Source: a bacterium
GTDB taxonomy: Bacteria > Zixibacteria > MSB-5A5 > WJJR01
Direction: 5' to 3'
DNA: 39,082 nt
NCBI GenBank assembly: GCA_021813505.1
Contig: JAKAKI010000004.1
Location: 1-39,082, forward strand
Position numbers and translations under genes: made by a program
Part shown: piece after piece, positions 24,223 through 32,505 of the stretch
Position numbering within the stretch: position 1 is the first letter of the stretch
Layout: each line of letters opens with the position of its first letter
Notes under the pieces: generated by a model
Seen by the model: only the letters and a program-made list of their open reading frames with translations
Databases searched by the model: none
Told to the model about the DNA's origin: nothing

Positions 24223-25935
24223 TTGGCAAGCACCGAGAAGATATTGCCTCTGAGTGGATCGCTCGTTGTAGCAGCGATTCTTCTCCTCGCCGGTTGCGCC
24301 AAGATCGGCACGCCCGAGGGCGGTCCGCCGGACACGGTTCCCCCGGAGATCATCCGATCTGAGCCGGCTTCTGGGGCTGTAAAGGCACCCCGCGCCGCAT
24401 TGTTGACGCTCGAATTCTCCGAGCCAATTGATCAAAACACACTCACATCGGATATGACGGTCTCCCCGCCCCTGGCTGGAAAACCCGAGGTGAAGTGGTC
24501 GGGACGGAAGGCCACTATGTGTTGGGCCGACTCGTTGCGCGCCGATGTCACGTACCGGTTTTCATTTGGCAGCAAGCTTTCGGATTTGCACTCCAATCGC
24601 CTGAAAGAACCGATCACGATTGCCTTTTCGACCGGGGATAAGATCGATTCGTGCCGGATTAAGGGCGAGGCATGGACACCGGAGGCGGTTGCCTCGGGGG
24701 TCAGTATCCTTGTCTACCAGCTCGACTCAGCGCGGACCTGGCCGCGCGACGAGCCCGACTTTGTGTCGCAGTCGGGGACGACCGGACAGTTCGATGTGCC
24801 CTACCTGCCACCCGGCGATTATCGCCTGGCCGCAGTGGGGGATAAGAATCGCAACGGCCGTCCTGACCAGACCGAGTTGTTCGGGATGGCCATTGCCGAA
24901 GTCGATCTGCGTACTCGTACGGCGGCGGAAGGAATCCACCTTTTTGTGCGCCCGTTTGACACAACGGCCTTCAAGCTCGATGGGTGCAGCCAGACCGCGG
25001 ATGGCTCATTACTCGTAGGGCTGACGCATGCGGCCGACACCTCGGTGTGGTCGAAATCGGCATTCGTCGTCATCGATTCCGCCAGCCGTGAGACGCTGAG
25101 TGTCACGGCGTTGCGGCCAGTGCCGCCGAAATTCACTACGGTTCCCATCTTGTCCGATCAATTCGTCACCGGGCGGACGTACGAAGTATTCTCGGGAATC
25201 GAAGCTGCCGACAGTGGATCCGCGCTTCACGACGATGCAGGTCATGTGTTGAGCGTGGACAGTTGCCGCGTGACCTGGGGGCCAGTGGTCGACACGGTCG
25301 GTCCGAAAGTGAACTGGACTGTCTTGCCGATTGTCGCAATCGCGACCAGCGCAGCCTCGCCGTTTCAAATCGGTTTCAATGAGCCGGTGGATACGGTCGC
25401 CTCGCACGACGTGCTCGTCGTCCGCGATTCACTCGGCCACGATATCCCCGGTAAGCGCCAATGGCTCGATTCCCGGCACCTCACGTTTACTCCGGCGCCG
25501 ACGTGGCCCGATTCGGTTATCGTGGTCGTCGCCTCTCTGGATTCGACCAGTCTATTCGACCGCCGGCACAATCTCGCCCCGCAACAGCCGCAATCCTGGA
25601 AGTTCCGTCCAGTCTTGCGCTCTCAGATCGGGACTTTGTCCGGGAAGATCGACTTGACCGACCCAGCGTGGGCCGCTGTGCCCTGTTATCTGGAGGCCAG
25701 GCCCACGACCAAGGGAACAAGTGTCATCCAGTACTTCGACAAGCCCGGCCCATTCGAGATGAATTTGCCGGCGGGCCGCTGGATTCTCGGCGGATATCTC
25801 GATAGGGATCGTGATGGTCACTGGTCTGGTGGCAGTATCGAGCCCTACACTCCGGCCGAGCCACGCGCTATTCCCCGCGATACGATTACCGTCCGGGCAC
25901 GTTTCACTCTCGAAGGCATCGTCATCAAGTTCTGA
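24223..25935 (+). CDS. Ig-like domain lipoprotein (Bacteroidota-type)
   Basis: The open frame runs from 24028, but everything before about 24220 is translated REP-like repeat. Starting at TTG 24223 gives a 570-residue protein with a lipoprotein signal peptide and lipobox LLAGC (Cys25), then AKIGTPEGGPPDTVPPEI, the usual mature start of Ig-like lipoproteins in Bacteroidota. An SbsA-type Ig-like domain follows (about 40-135, with LTLEFSEPIDQNTL and ADVTYRFSF). A prealbumin-like segment comes next (FDVPYLPPGDYRLAAVGDKNRNG), and a second Ig-like region is near 370-470. TTG 24244 is another possible start. Neither has a good ribosome binding site, so the repeat may have displaced the original start. 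Function is unknown; location is the envelope. Confidence 0.75.
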   Translation: MASTEKILPLSGSLVVAAILLLAGCAKIGTPEGGPPDTVPPEIIRSEPASGAVKAPRAALLTLEFSEPIDQNTLTSDMTVSPPLAGKPEVKWSGRKATMCWADSLRADVTYRFSFGSKLSDLHSNRLKEPITIAFSTGDKIDSCRIKGEAWTPEAVASGVSILVYQLDSARTWPRDEPDFVSQSGTTGQFDVPYLPPGDYRLAAVGDKNRNGRPDQTELFGMAIAEVDLRTRTAAEGIHLFVRPFDTTAFKLDGCSQTADGSLLVGLTHAADTSVWSKSAFVVIDSASRETLSVTALRPVPPKFTTVPILSDQFVTGRTYEVFSGIEAADSGSALHDDAGHVLSVDSCRVTWGPVVDTVGPKVNWTVLPIVAIATSAASPFQIGFNEPVDTVASHDVLVVRDSLGHDIPGKRQWLDSRHLTFTPAPTWPDSVIVVVASLDSTSLFDRRHNLAPQQPQSWKFRPVLRSQIGTLSGKIDLTDPAWAAVPCYLEARPTTKGTSVIQYFDKPGPFEMNLPAGRWILGGYLDRDRDGHWSGGSIEPYTPAEPRAIPRDTITVRARFTLEGIVIKF

Positions 25936-26036
25936 TGTAGAGTGCCGTCGCTACCAAGCTCAGTGTGTCGCCCCGACGTTCTATGATTGGGAGACGGACA
26001 ATTGGCATGAAGTAGGAACCATCAGGAGGAACCGCT

Positions 26037-26930
26037 ATGTCGCATTTCACATGGGATCAACTCGAACCATTTCTCGTCAATTGGAGCACGCGAGCCGGTG
26101 TCGCTTTTATGCGCATCATTCTGCTTTTGATCGTCGGCTGGCTGGCTTGGCGGACGCTCCGCCGGGCGTTGCAGAAATTGGAATTGATCCTGGCGCATAC
26201 AGACGACCGGAGCATCAATGCGCAGGCGTCGGCTGAGCAACGGGCGAAAACACTTACCGGACTGTTGCGTACGATCACCTCTGTCGGACTCTGGATGCTG
26301 ATCGCGGTGATCGGTCTCGATCAACTCGGCCTGCAGATCGGTCCGATCCTCGCCGGCGCGGGGATCGCCGGGCTGGCGATCGGGTTTGGCGCCCAGTACA
26401 TCGTGCGCGATGTGATCACCGGATTCTTCATCGTGCTGGAGAACCAGCTTCGACTCGGCGACGTGGCGATCATTAATGGCACGACGGGCAAGGTTGAATC
26501 GATCACGTTTCGGGCAATTGTTCTCCGCGATGCCTCCGGCGTTGTGCATGTCTTTCCCAACGGGTCGATCAACACCCTCGCCAATATGACCATGGACTGG
26601 TCGGCCACGATGATCTCCGTCGGGATCGGCTACAATGAAAACATCGATGAAGTCATGAAAGTGATGAGGCAGACCCACGAGGAGATGATGGAGGATCCCC
26701 GGTTCGATGCTAGCTTGATCGAGCCGATCGAGGTTTTTGGCGCGGACGAGTTCGGAGATTCGGCGATCATCATGAAAGCCCGCATCAAGACCCGGCCGGG
26801 AGATCAGTGGGAGGTTGGACGCGAGTACCGGCGGCGGCTCAAACTGGAGTTCGACCGGTTGGGAATCGAGATACCGTACCCGCAACGCACAATCCACATC
26901 AAGAATGAGGGTGTAGCCCGTGCGGCCTGA
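26037..26930 (+). CDS. MscS-family mechanosensitive channel
   Basis: The 297-residue inner-membrane protein has three transmembrane segments (about 22-40, 78-97 and 104-125). The pore-lining helix and beta domain carry the family signature AGAGIAGLAIGFGAQYIVRD, then LENQLRLGD. The cytosolic vestibule domain follows (VFPNGSINTLANMT, YNENIDEVMKVM). It is a small-conductance-type channel that releases solutes on hypo-osmotic stress, closest in length and layout to the YkuT/YnaI-like subgroup. AGGAGG just upstream supports the ATG at 26037. The next gene follows in the same direction. Confidence 0.93.
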   Translation: MSHFTWDQLEPFLVNWSTRAGVAFMRIILLLIVGWLAWRTLRRALQKLELILAHTDDRSINAQASAEQRAKTLTGLLRTITSVGLWMLIAVIGLDQLGLQIGPILAGAGIAGLAIGFGAQYIVRDVITGFFIVLENQLRLGDVAIINGTTGKVESITFRAIVLRDASGVVHVFPNGSINTLANMTMDWSATMISVGIGYNENIDEVMKVMRQTHEEMMEDPRFDASLIEPIEVFGADEFGDSAIIMKARIKTRPGDQWEVGREYRRRLKLEFDRLGIEIPYPQRTIHIKNEGVARAA

Positions 26931-27016
26931 CGGCAATGAAAGCGGCTTCCGGGATCACTTTTCTATTGCGCACCGCTGAGTATTTCGCATTCTGGCTACG
27001 GGGGAGGCAACGAAAG

Positions 27017-27859
27017 ATGCCGCGCAGGGATATTGGTAAACACAAGGGAATCGCCAGGCGCATCCGGCTCCGCATGTCGGGCTCGGTACCCTTGATCTTC
27101 TCCATACTTCCCATTCTTCCCATCATTCCCATTCTCGCGTCGGCCGGCACTCCGCCTGCGCCCAGCGCCGACGCCCTCCGCTCCCAGGAGCATATCGCCC
27201 AAGTCATGCAGTGGGGCGAGTTCGCACTGTCCCACGAACGGTTCTCAGAAGCGGAAGCGCGGTTCAATGATGTTCTCCAGTTGGACTGGAACCATCCGCG
27301 TGCGTTCAGTCTTCTGCAGGAAACCCGTCAGCGGCGGACCAGGGCGCTGGTGGAATGGGAGCGTGCCGGACAGGAATCCGAATCCCGCGGCGACGTGCGG
27401 CGGGCCATGGAATACTTCGGGAAGATCGTGGCCGAGGATTCGACGCAGACCAACGCGCGTACGCGGCTGGCCAGGCTCCAGAAGCGGGACCAGGCCAACC
27501 GGTTGATTCAGTCCGGATTGTCCAAGTTTATCCTCGACGATTACTCAGCAGCGCTGCTCGATTTCGAACAGGCATTGACCATTGTGCCCACCGATACGTT
27601 GGCATCGCTGTACCGCGACCGGGCCGAGCAGAAAATGGCCGGCGGATCGAGCATGGCCGATCTGCGCGCCGACTCGGTGATGTGGGCCAAGTATTCCGAT
27701 GCGCTGAAAAAACTGCGCACCGGGGACCTGGCCGGCGCCGAGCAATTGTGGCAGGCCGTCTTGGTCAGGTATCCCGGCAACGAAGCGGTTCGGTCGAATC
27801 TCGAGCAGATCGCCCGGCGCCGGAAACAGGAACTGACGAGCGAAGATCAAACACCGTAG
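27017..27859 (+). CDS. TPR-containing exported or membrane-anchored protein
   Basis: The 280-residue protein has a basic N-terminus and a hydrophobic segment (VPLIFSILPILPIIPILASA, about 24-43) that is a signal peptide or anchor. Two blocks of TPR-like helices follow (FSEAEARFNDVLQLDWNHPRA, cited in part; RAMEYFGKIVAEDSTQ; YSAALLDFEQALTIVP; LAGAEQLWQAVL). It resembles the FCB family of tetratricopeptide proteins that bind periplasmic partners; the role is unknown. ATG 27017 is favoured because GGGGGAGG stands nine bases upstream; ATG 26936 and 27074 are alternatives. It lies between mscS and the fused kinase/phosphatase and ends 25 bases before the latter, suggesting cotranscription. Confidence 0.7.
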   Translation: MPRRDIGKHKGIARRIRLRMSGSVPLIFSILPILPIIPILASAGTPPAPSADALRSQEHIAQVMQWGEFALSHERFSEAEARFNDVLQLDWNHPRAFSLLQETRQRRTRALVEWERAGQESESRGDVRRAMEYFGKIVAEDSTQTNARTRLARLQKRDQANRLIQSGLSKFILDDYSAALLDFEQALTIVPTDTLASLYRDRAEQKMAGGSSMADLRADSVMWAKYSDALKKLRTGDLAGAEQLWQAVLVRYPGNEAVRSNLEQIARRRKQELTSEDQTP

Positions 27860-27884
27860 GCCGACCGCTTCAACTGCTCCCGCA

Positions 27885-29927
27885 ATGGCATTCTCCCGAC
27901 CGCTCATCGAACACTTCGCCGCCTTCGAGGCCCAGCAAAACCCGCTGGAGGATGTGCGCGCGTTTGTCCAGGCGGCATTGCTCGAAACCGCCCTGGAGAA
28001 GAAGGCGATTGCCGGTCTGATGCTTGCAGTCGAAGAGGCGGTGACGAACACAATCCGCCATGGGTACATGTATGGCCCCGGACGGTTACATGTGCGTATA
28101 CGGAGCACCCGCCAATGGGTGAGCCTGACCATCAGCGACAAGGGGCGTGCTTACGCGTTCGACACTGACGCCGCGCCCGACGCCCGGCAACTGGCCGAGA
28201 CCGGCCGAAAGGGCGGGTTGGGCCAGTACCTCATGCAAAAGGTGTCCGACCATGTCGAGTACCGGCGTATTGGCGATGAGAACATCCTGACGATGATCAA
28301 ACGGTTCCGGCCGTCGGCGCAATACCAGCCCCGTTCGGGGCTCCGGCGCCGGGTGATCTGGACCGGGTCACTCGCGTTAGCGATTGCGGTGCTGGCGGGC
28401 GCGATCGTCATCGAACGACAGACGACCACGAGTATTCGGAGCGAGTTTTTCGGCCAGTGGTCGCAATTCGGACGCTCCGCCGCCGCGGCCACCGGCCAGC
28501 ATTTTCTCAATGACCGTTCAGATGCCGAATTCGACCAATTGGTCGTGGGCCTGAAGTCCGCCAATCCGGGACTCGCCTACCTGATAATTCTCTCCGCCCC
28601 GCAGGCGGCACGTTCGGGCGGAGGGTTGCGGATCCGCGCGCACTCGGAGTCGCCCGAATCGGTGCATGAACTGTACACACCGCCCGACGGTGTGCCTCCC
28701 GATGAAGACGGGCGCTGGCTCGTGACGGTCAGCGGCCAGCCCGACTATCACTTCAGCCAATCCATCTCGCTCGATGGGCGGCGCGTGGGGGTTGTCGCAT
28801 GGGGAGTGCCGGAGTCACGGCTCTCCGGAATGATCCACGGCGAGCGAGTGCGTATTGCCCGCTGGTCTACGGCCATCTTCCTGGCCGGTGTGCTGTTGAT
28901 TCTCGTCGGGTCGAATTGGATAACCCGACCGATTCAGAAATTGTTAGCCTCGCTCCGCACCGCCGGAACACGCGGCATGGAAGTCGCAACGCCGACTGCG
29001 GGACCGAATGAAATTCGTGAGGTCGTGGCGGCATTCAACGATGCGACCGAGTCCGTGGCACAAAGCCATCGGCAGATGGCGGAGCGCGATGTCGCCCGGC
29101 GTGAGATGGAAGCCTCGCAACAGTTGCAGCGTGCGTTGTTGCCGAGCGAGCTTCCGCGATTGGACCAATACGAGTTCGGGGCAACCTGCCGAATGGCGCG
29201 CCAGGTCGGCGGCGACTATTACGACATCTTCGCGGTGGCTCCCGGGCAGTGGCTCGTGGTCGTGGCCGATGTCGCCGGCAAGGGATTTCCGGCAGCGCTG
29301 CTCATGACGTCGTTTCGGACTGCGACTCGGCTTCTGGCAACCACGCACACCTCACCCGCCGACTTGCTCAATGCGCTCCATCAGTTCCTCGTCATGCATC
29401 ATCCCATGGGACCCTTCGTGACCGCATGTTGCGTGCTGCTCGATACCGCAAATCATCAGATCGAGATCGCCTCGGCCGGCCACACCCCATTTTTGTATCT
29501 GAAAGCCGGAGATGGCAAGGTCACGCGACTCAATCCCAAGGGCCGCCCCATCGGAGTGTTCACCGAAAGCGAGCCGGAGGCCGGAGCGCGGCCGGAGTCG
29601 CAGCTCCTGCCTCTGGAGCCTGGCGACAGCCTCCTGTTATTCACTGATGGTGCTTCTGAGGCCCGATCTGGAGTGGGGGAGAACTACGGCTTGGGTCGGC
29701 TGGAGTCCTCGATGCTTCGCAACACCACCGCCACGGCTTCGGCGTTGGTAGACTTGGTTATCGCCGACATTGACCGCTTTACAGCAGGTTCATCGACCGG
29801 CGACGATCTAACCGTTCTTGCTCTGCGTCGGACTAAACAATCCGAGGCCAGCCGGTCCGATAGCGTCGAGCATGCGGCAGAACCGACCGAGCGGCACCTA
29901 AAGTCCCACATCGCAGCGGCTTTGTAA
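27885..29927 (+). CDS. Fused anti-sigma-type kinase and PP2C phosphatase (RsbW-like + sensor + HAMP + SpoIIE/RsbU-like)
   Basis: This 680-residue protein joins two opposing activities of partner-switch signalling. Residues about 5-142 form an HATPase_c_2 domain with N-box EEAVTNTIRHGY (Asn55), G1 box SDKGRAYAF and G2 box GGLGQYLMQKV. A transmembrane helix (157-176), an extracytoplasmic sensor domain (about 177-325), a second helix (327-345) and a HAMP-like linker (about 346-400) follow. The PP2C/SpoIIE domain (about 425-650) keeps its metal-binding acids: Asp444/Asp447 in GGDYYD, Asp462 in ADVAGKG, Asp588 in TDGASEA and Asp640/641 in GDDL. RsbW-type kinases phosphorylate STAS anti-anti-sigma factors and RsbU-type phosphatases reverse this. 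No STAS protein or sigma factor is in the window. Confidence 0.88.
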   Translation: MAFSRPLIEHFAAFEAQQNPLEDVRAFVQAALLETALEKKAIAGLMLAVEEAVTNTIRHGYMYGPGRLHVRIRSTRQWVSLTISDKGRAYAFDTDAAPDARQLAETGRKGGLGQYLMQKVSDHVEYRRIGDENILTMIKRFRPSAQYQPRSGLRRRVIWTGSLALAIAVLAGAIVIERQTTTSIRSEFFGQWSQFGRSAAAATGQHFLNDRSDAEFDQLVVGLKSANPGLAYLIILSAPQAARSGGGLRIRAHSESPESVHELYTPPDGVPPDEDGRWLVTVSGQPDYHFSQSISLDGRRVGVVAWGVPESRLSGMIHGERVRIARWSTAIFLAGVLLILVGSNWITRPIQKLLASLRTAGTRGMEVATPTAGPNEIREVVAAFNDATESVAQSHRQMAERDVARREMEASQQLQRALLPSELPRLDQYEFGATCRMARQVGGDYYDIFAVAPGQWLVVVADVAGKGFPAALLMTSFRTATRLLATTHTSPADLLNALHQFLVMHHPMGPFVTACCVLLDTANHQIEIASAGHTPFLYLKAGDGKVTRLNPKGRPIGVFTESEPEAGARPESQLLPLEPGDSLLLFTDGASEARSGVGENYGLGRLESSMLRNTTATASALVDLVIADIDRFTAGSSTGDDLTVLALRRTKQSEASRSDSVEHAAEPTERHLKSHIAAAL

Positions 29928-30023
29928 CCTATTGAGTAATAATTGAGTACCCGGTACTGACGAGCCTCTTGTTGAAAATATGGAGCGCTTAGCAAACCGA
30001 AATGTTACATTGTCGTACAACAC

Positions 30024-30050
30024 TTAGCACTCTCATGGCGAGAGTGCTAA
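30024..30050. promoter_or_regulatory. CIRCE operator (HrcA binding site)
   Basis: TTAGCACTC at 30024-30032 and GAGTGCTAA at 30042-30050 are separated by nine bases, an exact match to the CIRCE consensus. It lies 49 bases upstream of hrcA and should make the chaperone operon heat-inducible by relief of HrcA repression. No clear -35/-10 pair was seen next to it. Confidence 0.97.
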
Positions 30051-30098
30051 CAGGCGACCGAAGTGCCTGATTGGTATTGAGCTTGCGGCGGTGTAGTG

Positions 30099-31133
30099 AT
30101 GGGATTCGATCAATTAAACGACCGTGAACGGCAGATTCTCAAGGTTCTGATCGACCACTATGTCTCGACCGCGGAACCAGTCGGATCGCGCGTTCTGGCC
30201 AATAAGTTCAGCATCGGACTCTCGCCGGCCACGATTCGCAACACGATGCAGGATCTCGAGGAGATGGGTTTGATCCGTCAGCCGCATACCTCGGCCGGAC
30301 GAGTCCCGACCGACGACGGCTATCGGACGTACGTCGACAATCTGATCGAGCCGCAGACAATTCCCAATGATCTGGCTAAGCGGCTGCGCGAAGAACTCGC
30401 TTTGGAACACAAGCGGGCCGTCGAAGACATCATGGCGCAGACCGCGCATATTCTCGCGTCGGTGACATCGCAGATTGGCGTCACCCTGGCTCCGCGCTTC
30501 GACAAGGGGATCATCTCCCGGATCGAGCTTGTGCCGGTGGCGGAGCGACGGCTGTTGGTTGTGGTGGGAATTCAGACCGGACTCGCACGAACAGTGTTGC
30601 TCGAGGTCGCGGCCGATGCTGACGAACGGTCGATTGAGGTAACTCAGCGGACTTTGAACGAACGTTTGGCGGGGCAGAGTGTCGGAAATTTGCGTACGAC
30701 CGCGCCGCAGATGTTGAAGGACGACAACCGCGCCGATCCACGGCTCGTCAAGGTCTTCATCGAAGCGGCGGAGGATCTGATCGAGAGCGGTCCCGGTGAA
30801 TCGCTTCATGTCGACGGGACATCCAATCTCTTCTCCCAGCCGGAGTTCGCCGATCACCAGGCACTCGGTGGTGTCTTGCGTGTGATTGAAAAACGCACGC
30901 CGATCGTCAACCTTCTGCGCAACCGTGGCGCGGGGGAGGGGATCGTCGTGACGATTGGCCGTGAGGTCAAACTGGAAGGCGCCGAAGGATGCTCGTTGGT
31001 GTCCTCGGCGTACAAAATCGGGCAGGTCGAAGGGACAATCGGTATTCTCGGTCCGACGCGGATGGAATACGCCAAGCTGTTGGCGATTATCGATTACACG
31101 GCCAGATTGCTGGCAGAGCAGATGGAAAAGTGA
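30099..31133 (+). CDS. hrcA: Heat-inducible transcription repressor HrcA
   Basis: The 344-residue protein has an N-terminal winged helix (NDRERQILKVLIDHYV, EPVGSRVLA, SPATIRNTMQDLEEMGLI) followed by the conserved HTSAGRVPTDDGYRTYVD (about 67-84) and the GAF-like ligand domain. It binds CIRCE and represses chaperone genes, and GroE keeps it active. The CIRCE copy at 30024 is just upstream, so the gene is autoregulated. ATG 30099 is used; GTG 30096 is adjacent and in frame. The stop overlaps the GTG of grpE. Confidence 0.97.
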   Translation: MGFDQLNDRERQILKVLIDHYVSTAEPVGSRVLANKFSIGLSPATIRNTMQDLEEMGLIRQPHTSAGRVPTDDGYRTYVDNLIEPQTIPNDLAKRLREELALEHKRAVEDIMAQTAHILASVTSQIGVTLAPRFDKGIISRIELVPVAERRLLVVVGIQTGLARTVLLEVAADADERSIEVTQRTLNERLAGQSVGNLRTTAPQMLKDDNRADPRLVKVFIEAAEDLIESGPGESLHVDGTSNLFSQPEFADHQALGGVLRVIEKRTPIVNLLRNRGAGEGIVVTIGREVKLEGAEGCSLVSSAYKIGQVEGTIGILGPTRMEYAKLLAIIDYTARLLAEQMEK

Positions 31134-31762
31134 GCGACGAGGATAACAAAGTTCCGATGGATACGACGAACGTGTCACCGGCAGAGGCTGAGGATCTGGT
31201 CGGCGCCGAGCAAGCCAACCCGCAAGTGGAGTCCGCACCTGCGGCGGAAGCAGCTCCATCGGCCGACGATTGGCATGATAAATACCTGCGCCTGTTCGCC
31301 GAGTTCGACAATTACCGCAAACGGTCGGCACGCGATTTCGGTGAGCTGGTACGCAACGCTGAACGTGACTTGATCGCCGATCTGACCGAGGTGCTGGACA
31401 ATTTTGGACGGGCGCTCGACACGGATCACAAGGGTGAATCGGTCGCGGAGTTTGCCAAGGGGATGTCGCTGATTCGCGACCAGTTCTGGACCGCGCTCAG
31501 CAAGCGAGGCCTCGAACGCATGGAAACAGTCGGAAATCCTTTCGATCCCGGCCAGCATGACGCGATGGTACGGATGCCCTCCAATGAGTACGATGAAGGA
31601 GTCGTGATGCAGGAAGTCTCGCCGGGGTATCGGCTGGGAAACAAAGTGCTGAAGTATGCGCGGGTCGTGGTGTCGCAGGGGAAAGGTGAGACAGGTAGCG
31701 AAAACGGTCGAACTACTGCCAGGGAGGGCGAGGCTCCTGCCGAGCCTTTTGACGGGAAGTAA
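31130..31762 (+). CDS. grpE: Nucleotide exchange factor GrpE with a repeat-derived C-terminal tail
   Basis: The 210-residue protein releases ADP from DnaK. An acidic, disordered N-terminus (about 1-48) precedes the long helix (WHDKYLRLFAEFDNYRKR), and the beta domain is recognised from NPFDPGQHDAM and GYRLGNKVLKYARVVVS. The GTG start at 31130 overlaps the hrcA stop (GTGA); ATG 31157 is an alternative. After the family end at VVVSQ, about 20 further residues follow. The last of them (REGEAPAEPF) are the translation of a family I repeat at 31722-31750, so the natural stop codon has been lost or overrun. The next gene in the operon is foreign to it. Confidence 0.95.
   Translation: MSDEDNKVPMDTTNVSPAEAEDLVGAEQANPQVESAPAAEAAPSADDWHDKYLRLFAEFDNYRKRSARDFGELVRNAERDLIADLTEVLDNFGRALDTDHKGESVAEFAKGMSLIRDQFWTALSKRGLERMETVGNPFDPGQHDAMVRMPSNEYDEGVVMQEVSPGYRLGNKVLKYARVVVSQGKGETGSENGRTTAREGEAPAEPFDGK
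31722..31750. repeat. REP-like element, family I, inside the 3' end of grpE
   Basis: GGGAGGGCGAGGCTCCTGCC then GAGCCTTTT is the left-arm form of family I. No inverted partner lies nearby; the next copy, at 32301, is in the same orientation. It supplies the last codons of grpE before the TAA. Confidence 0.85.
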
Positions 31763-31797
31763 GAGCGGTCAGATGAAGATTGTGTCAAGGAGAGTAT

Positions 31798-32298
31798 ATG
31801 AGCGTAGGTGACGTGTTGATGGGGCGGGTGCTTGATCGAATCTTGCCGTTACCATTTCGGTATTCCCTCTTGCCCCGCGGGGTAATGACCGGCATACCGT
31901 TCTGGAAGTTCACATTCGACTATGCCAACAACATGCCCCGATCTATCATATTGGTGGAAGCCATTATCAAGTTTACATTTCGGGAATCTGACGGGTGGGA
32001 GCCGATCGCGCACACGAAGCACTTCATTGATCATCCTCATTACGGTCCCAATGAGAAGCGGGATGTACGTGAGCGTTCAATGGGTGTCAAAGTCCAATCA
32101 GGAGATATTGGATTCCCCTCAGATATATCTGATCTCGCGAGTCGACCCGAGGCAGTTCACGAAGTGCTCTCTATGACCAATCGGGCGGAGATTAGCTTGC
32201 GAGTCCGAGTGGGAGAGCAGATACATCAGACTTCTTGGTATGCGTACGAGGGATACAATCGCCAAGAATTCCTGGAGAGAATGAAGCAGTCGCGGTAA
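31798..32298 (+). CDS. Unknown protein inserted between grpE and dnaK
   Basis: I do not recognise this 166-residue protein. It is predicted soluble, without signal peptide or membrane segment, and is mixed alpha/beta (PRSIILVEAIIKFTFRE, AEISLRVRVGEQIHQTSWYAY). AAGGAG at 31788-31793 supports the ATG. The gene interrupts the normal grpE-dnaK order. By eye its G+C content is lower than that of the genes on either side, and it is bracketed by two family I repeats in the same orientation (31722-31750 and 32301-32330), which suggests acquisition. It would still be cotranscribed with the heat-shock operon. Confidence 0.65.
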   Translation: MSVGDVLMGRVLDRILPLPFRYSLLPRGVMTGIPFWKFTFDYANNMPRSIILVEAIIKFTFRESDGWEPIAHTKHFIDHPHYGPNEKRDVRERSMGVKVQSGDIGFPSDISDLASRPEAVHEVLSMTNRAEISLRVRVGEQIHQTSWYAYEGYNRQEFLERMKQSR

Positions 32299-32300
32299 GC

Positions 32301-32436
32301 GGGAGGGAAAGGCTCCTGCCGAGCCTCTTTCGAACCAGGTAGAGCTCGGTTACAGGTGGGGACGGTGTATCATAGAGTATTCGGTGTTCTCCCGTAAGGG
32401 TGGCTCGGCGGTCCGCCGCGGCGGATCGCCCTCCCA
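32301..32436. repeat. REP-like pair, family I (degenerate)
   Basis: GGGAGGGAAAGGCTCCTGCC and then GAGCCTCTTT at 32301-32330 faces a diverged inverse arm at 32402-32436 (GGCTCGGCGG ... CGCCCTCCCA) that carries an inner palindrome, TCCGCCGCGGCGGA. It begins two bases after the stop of the unknown gene and fills most of the gap before dnaK. Confidence 0.6.
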
Positions 32437-32505
32437 GTACCGGGAGACAAGTTTGAGCAGATGATCGTAGATTTCGATTCTTAGGAGCAGGGAGGATTCA
32501 TAACA

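Noticed and set aside
29960-30023. Promoter for hrcA
   Set aside because: Candidate -35 sequences such as TTGAAA at 29972 have no -10 at an acceptable distance, so no call is made.
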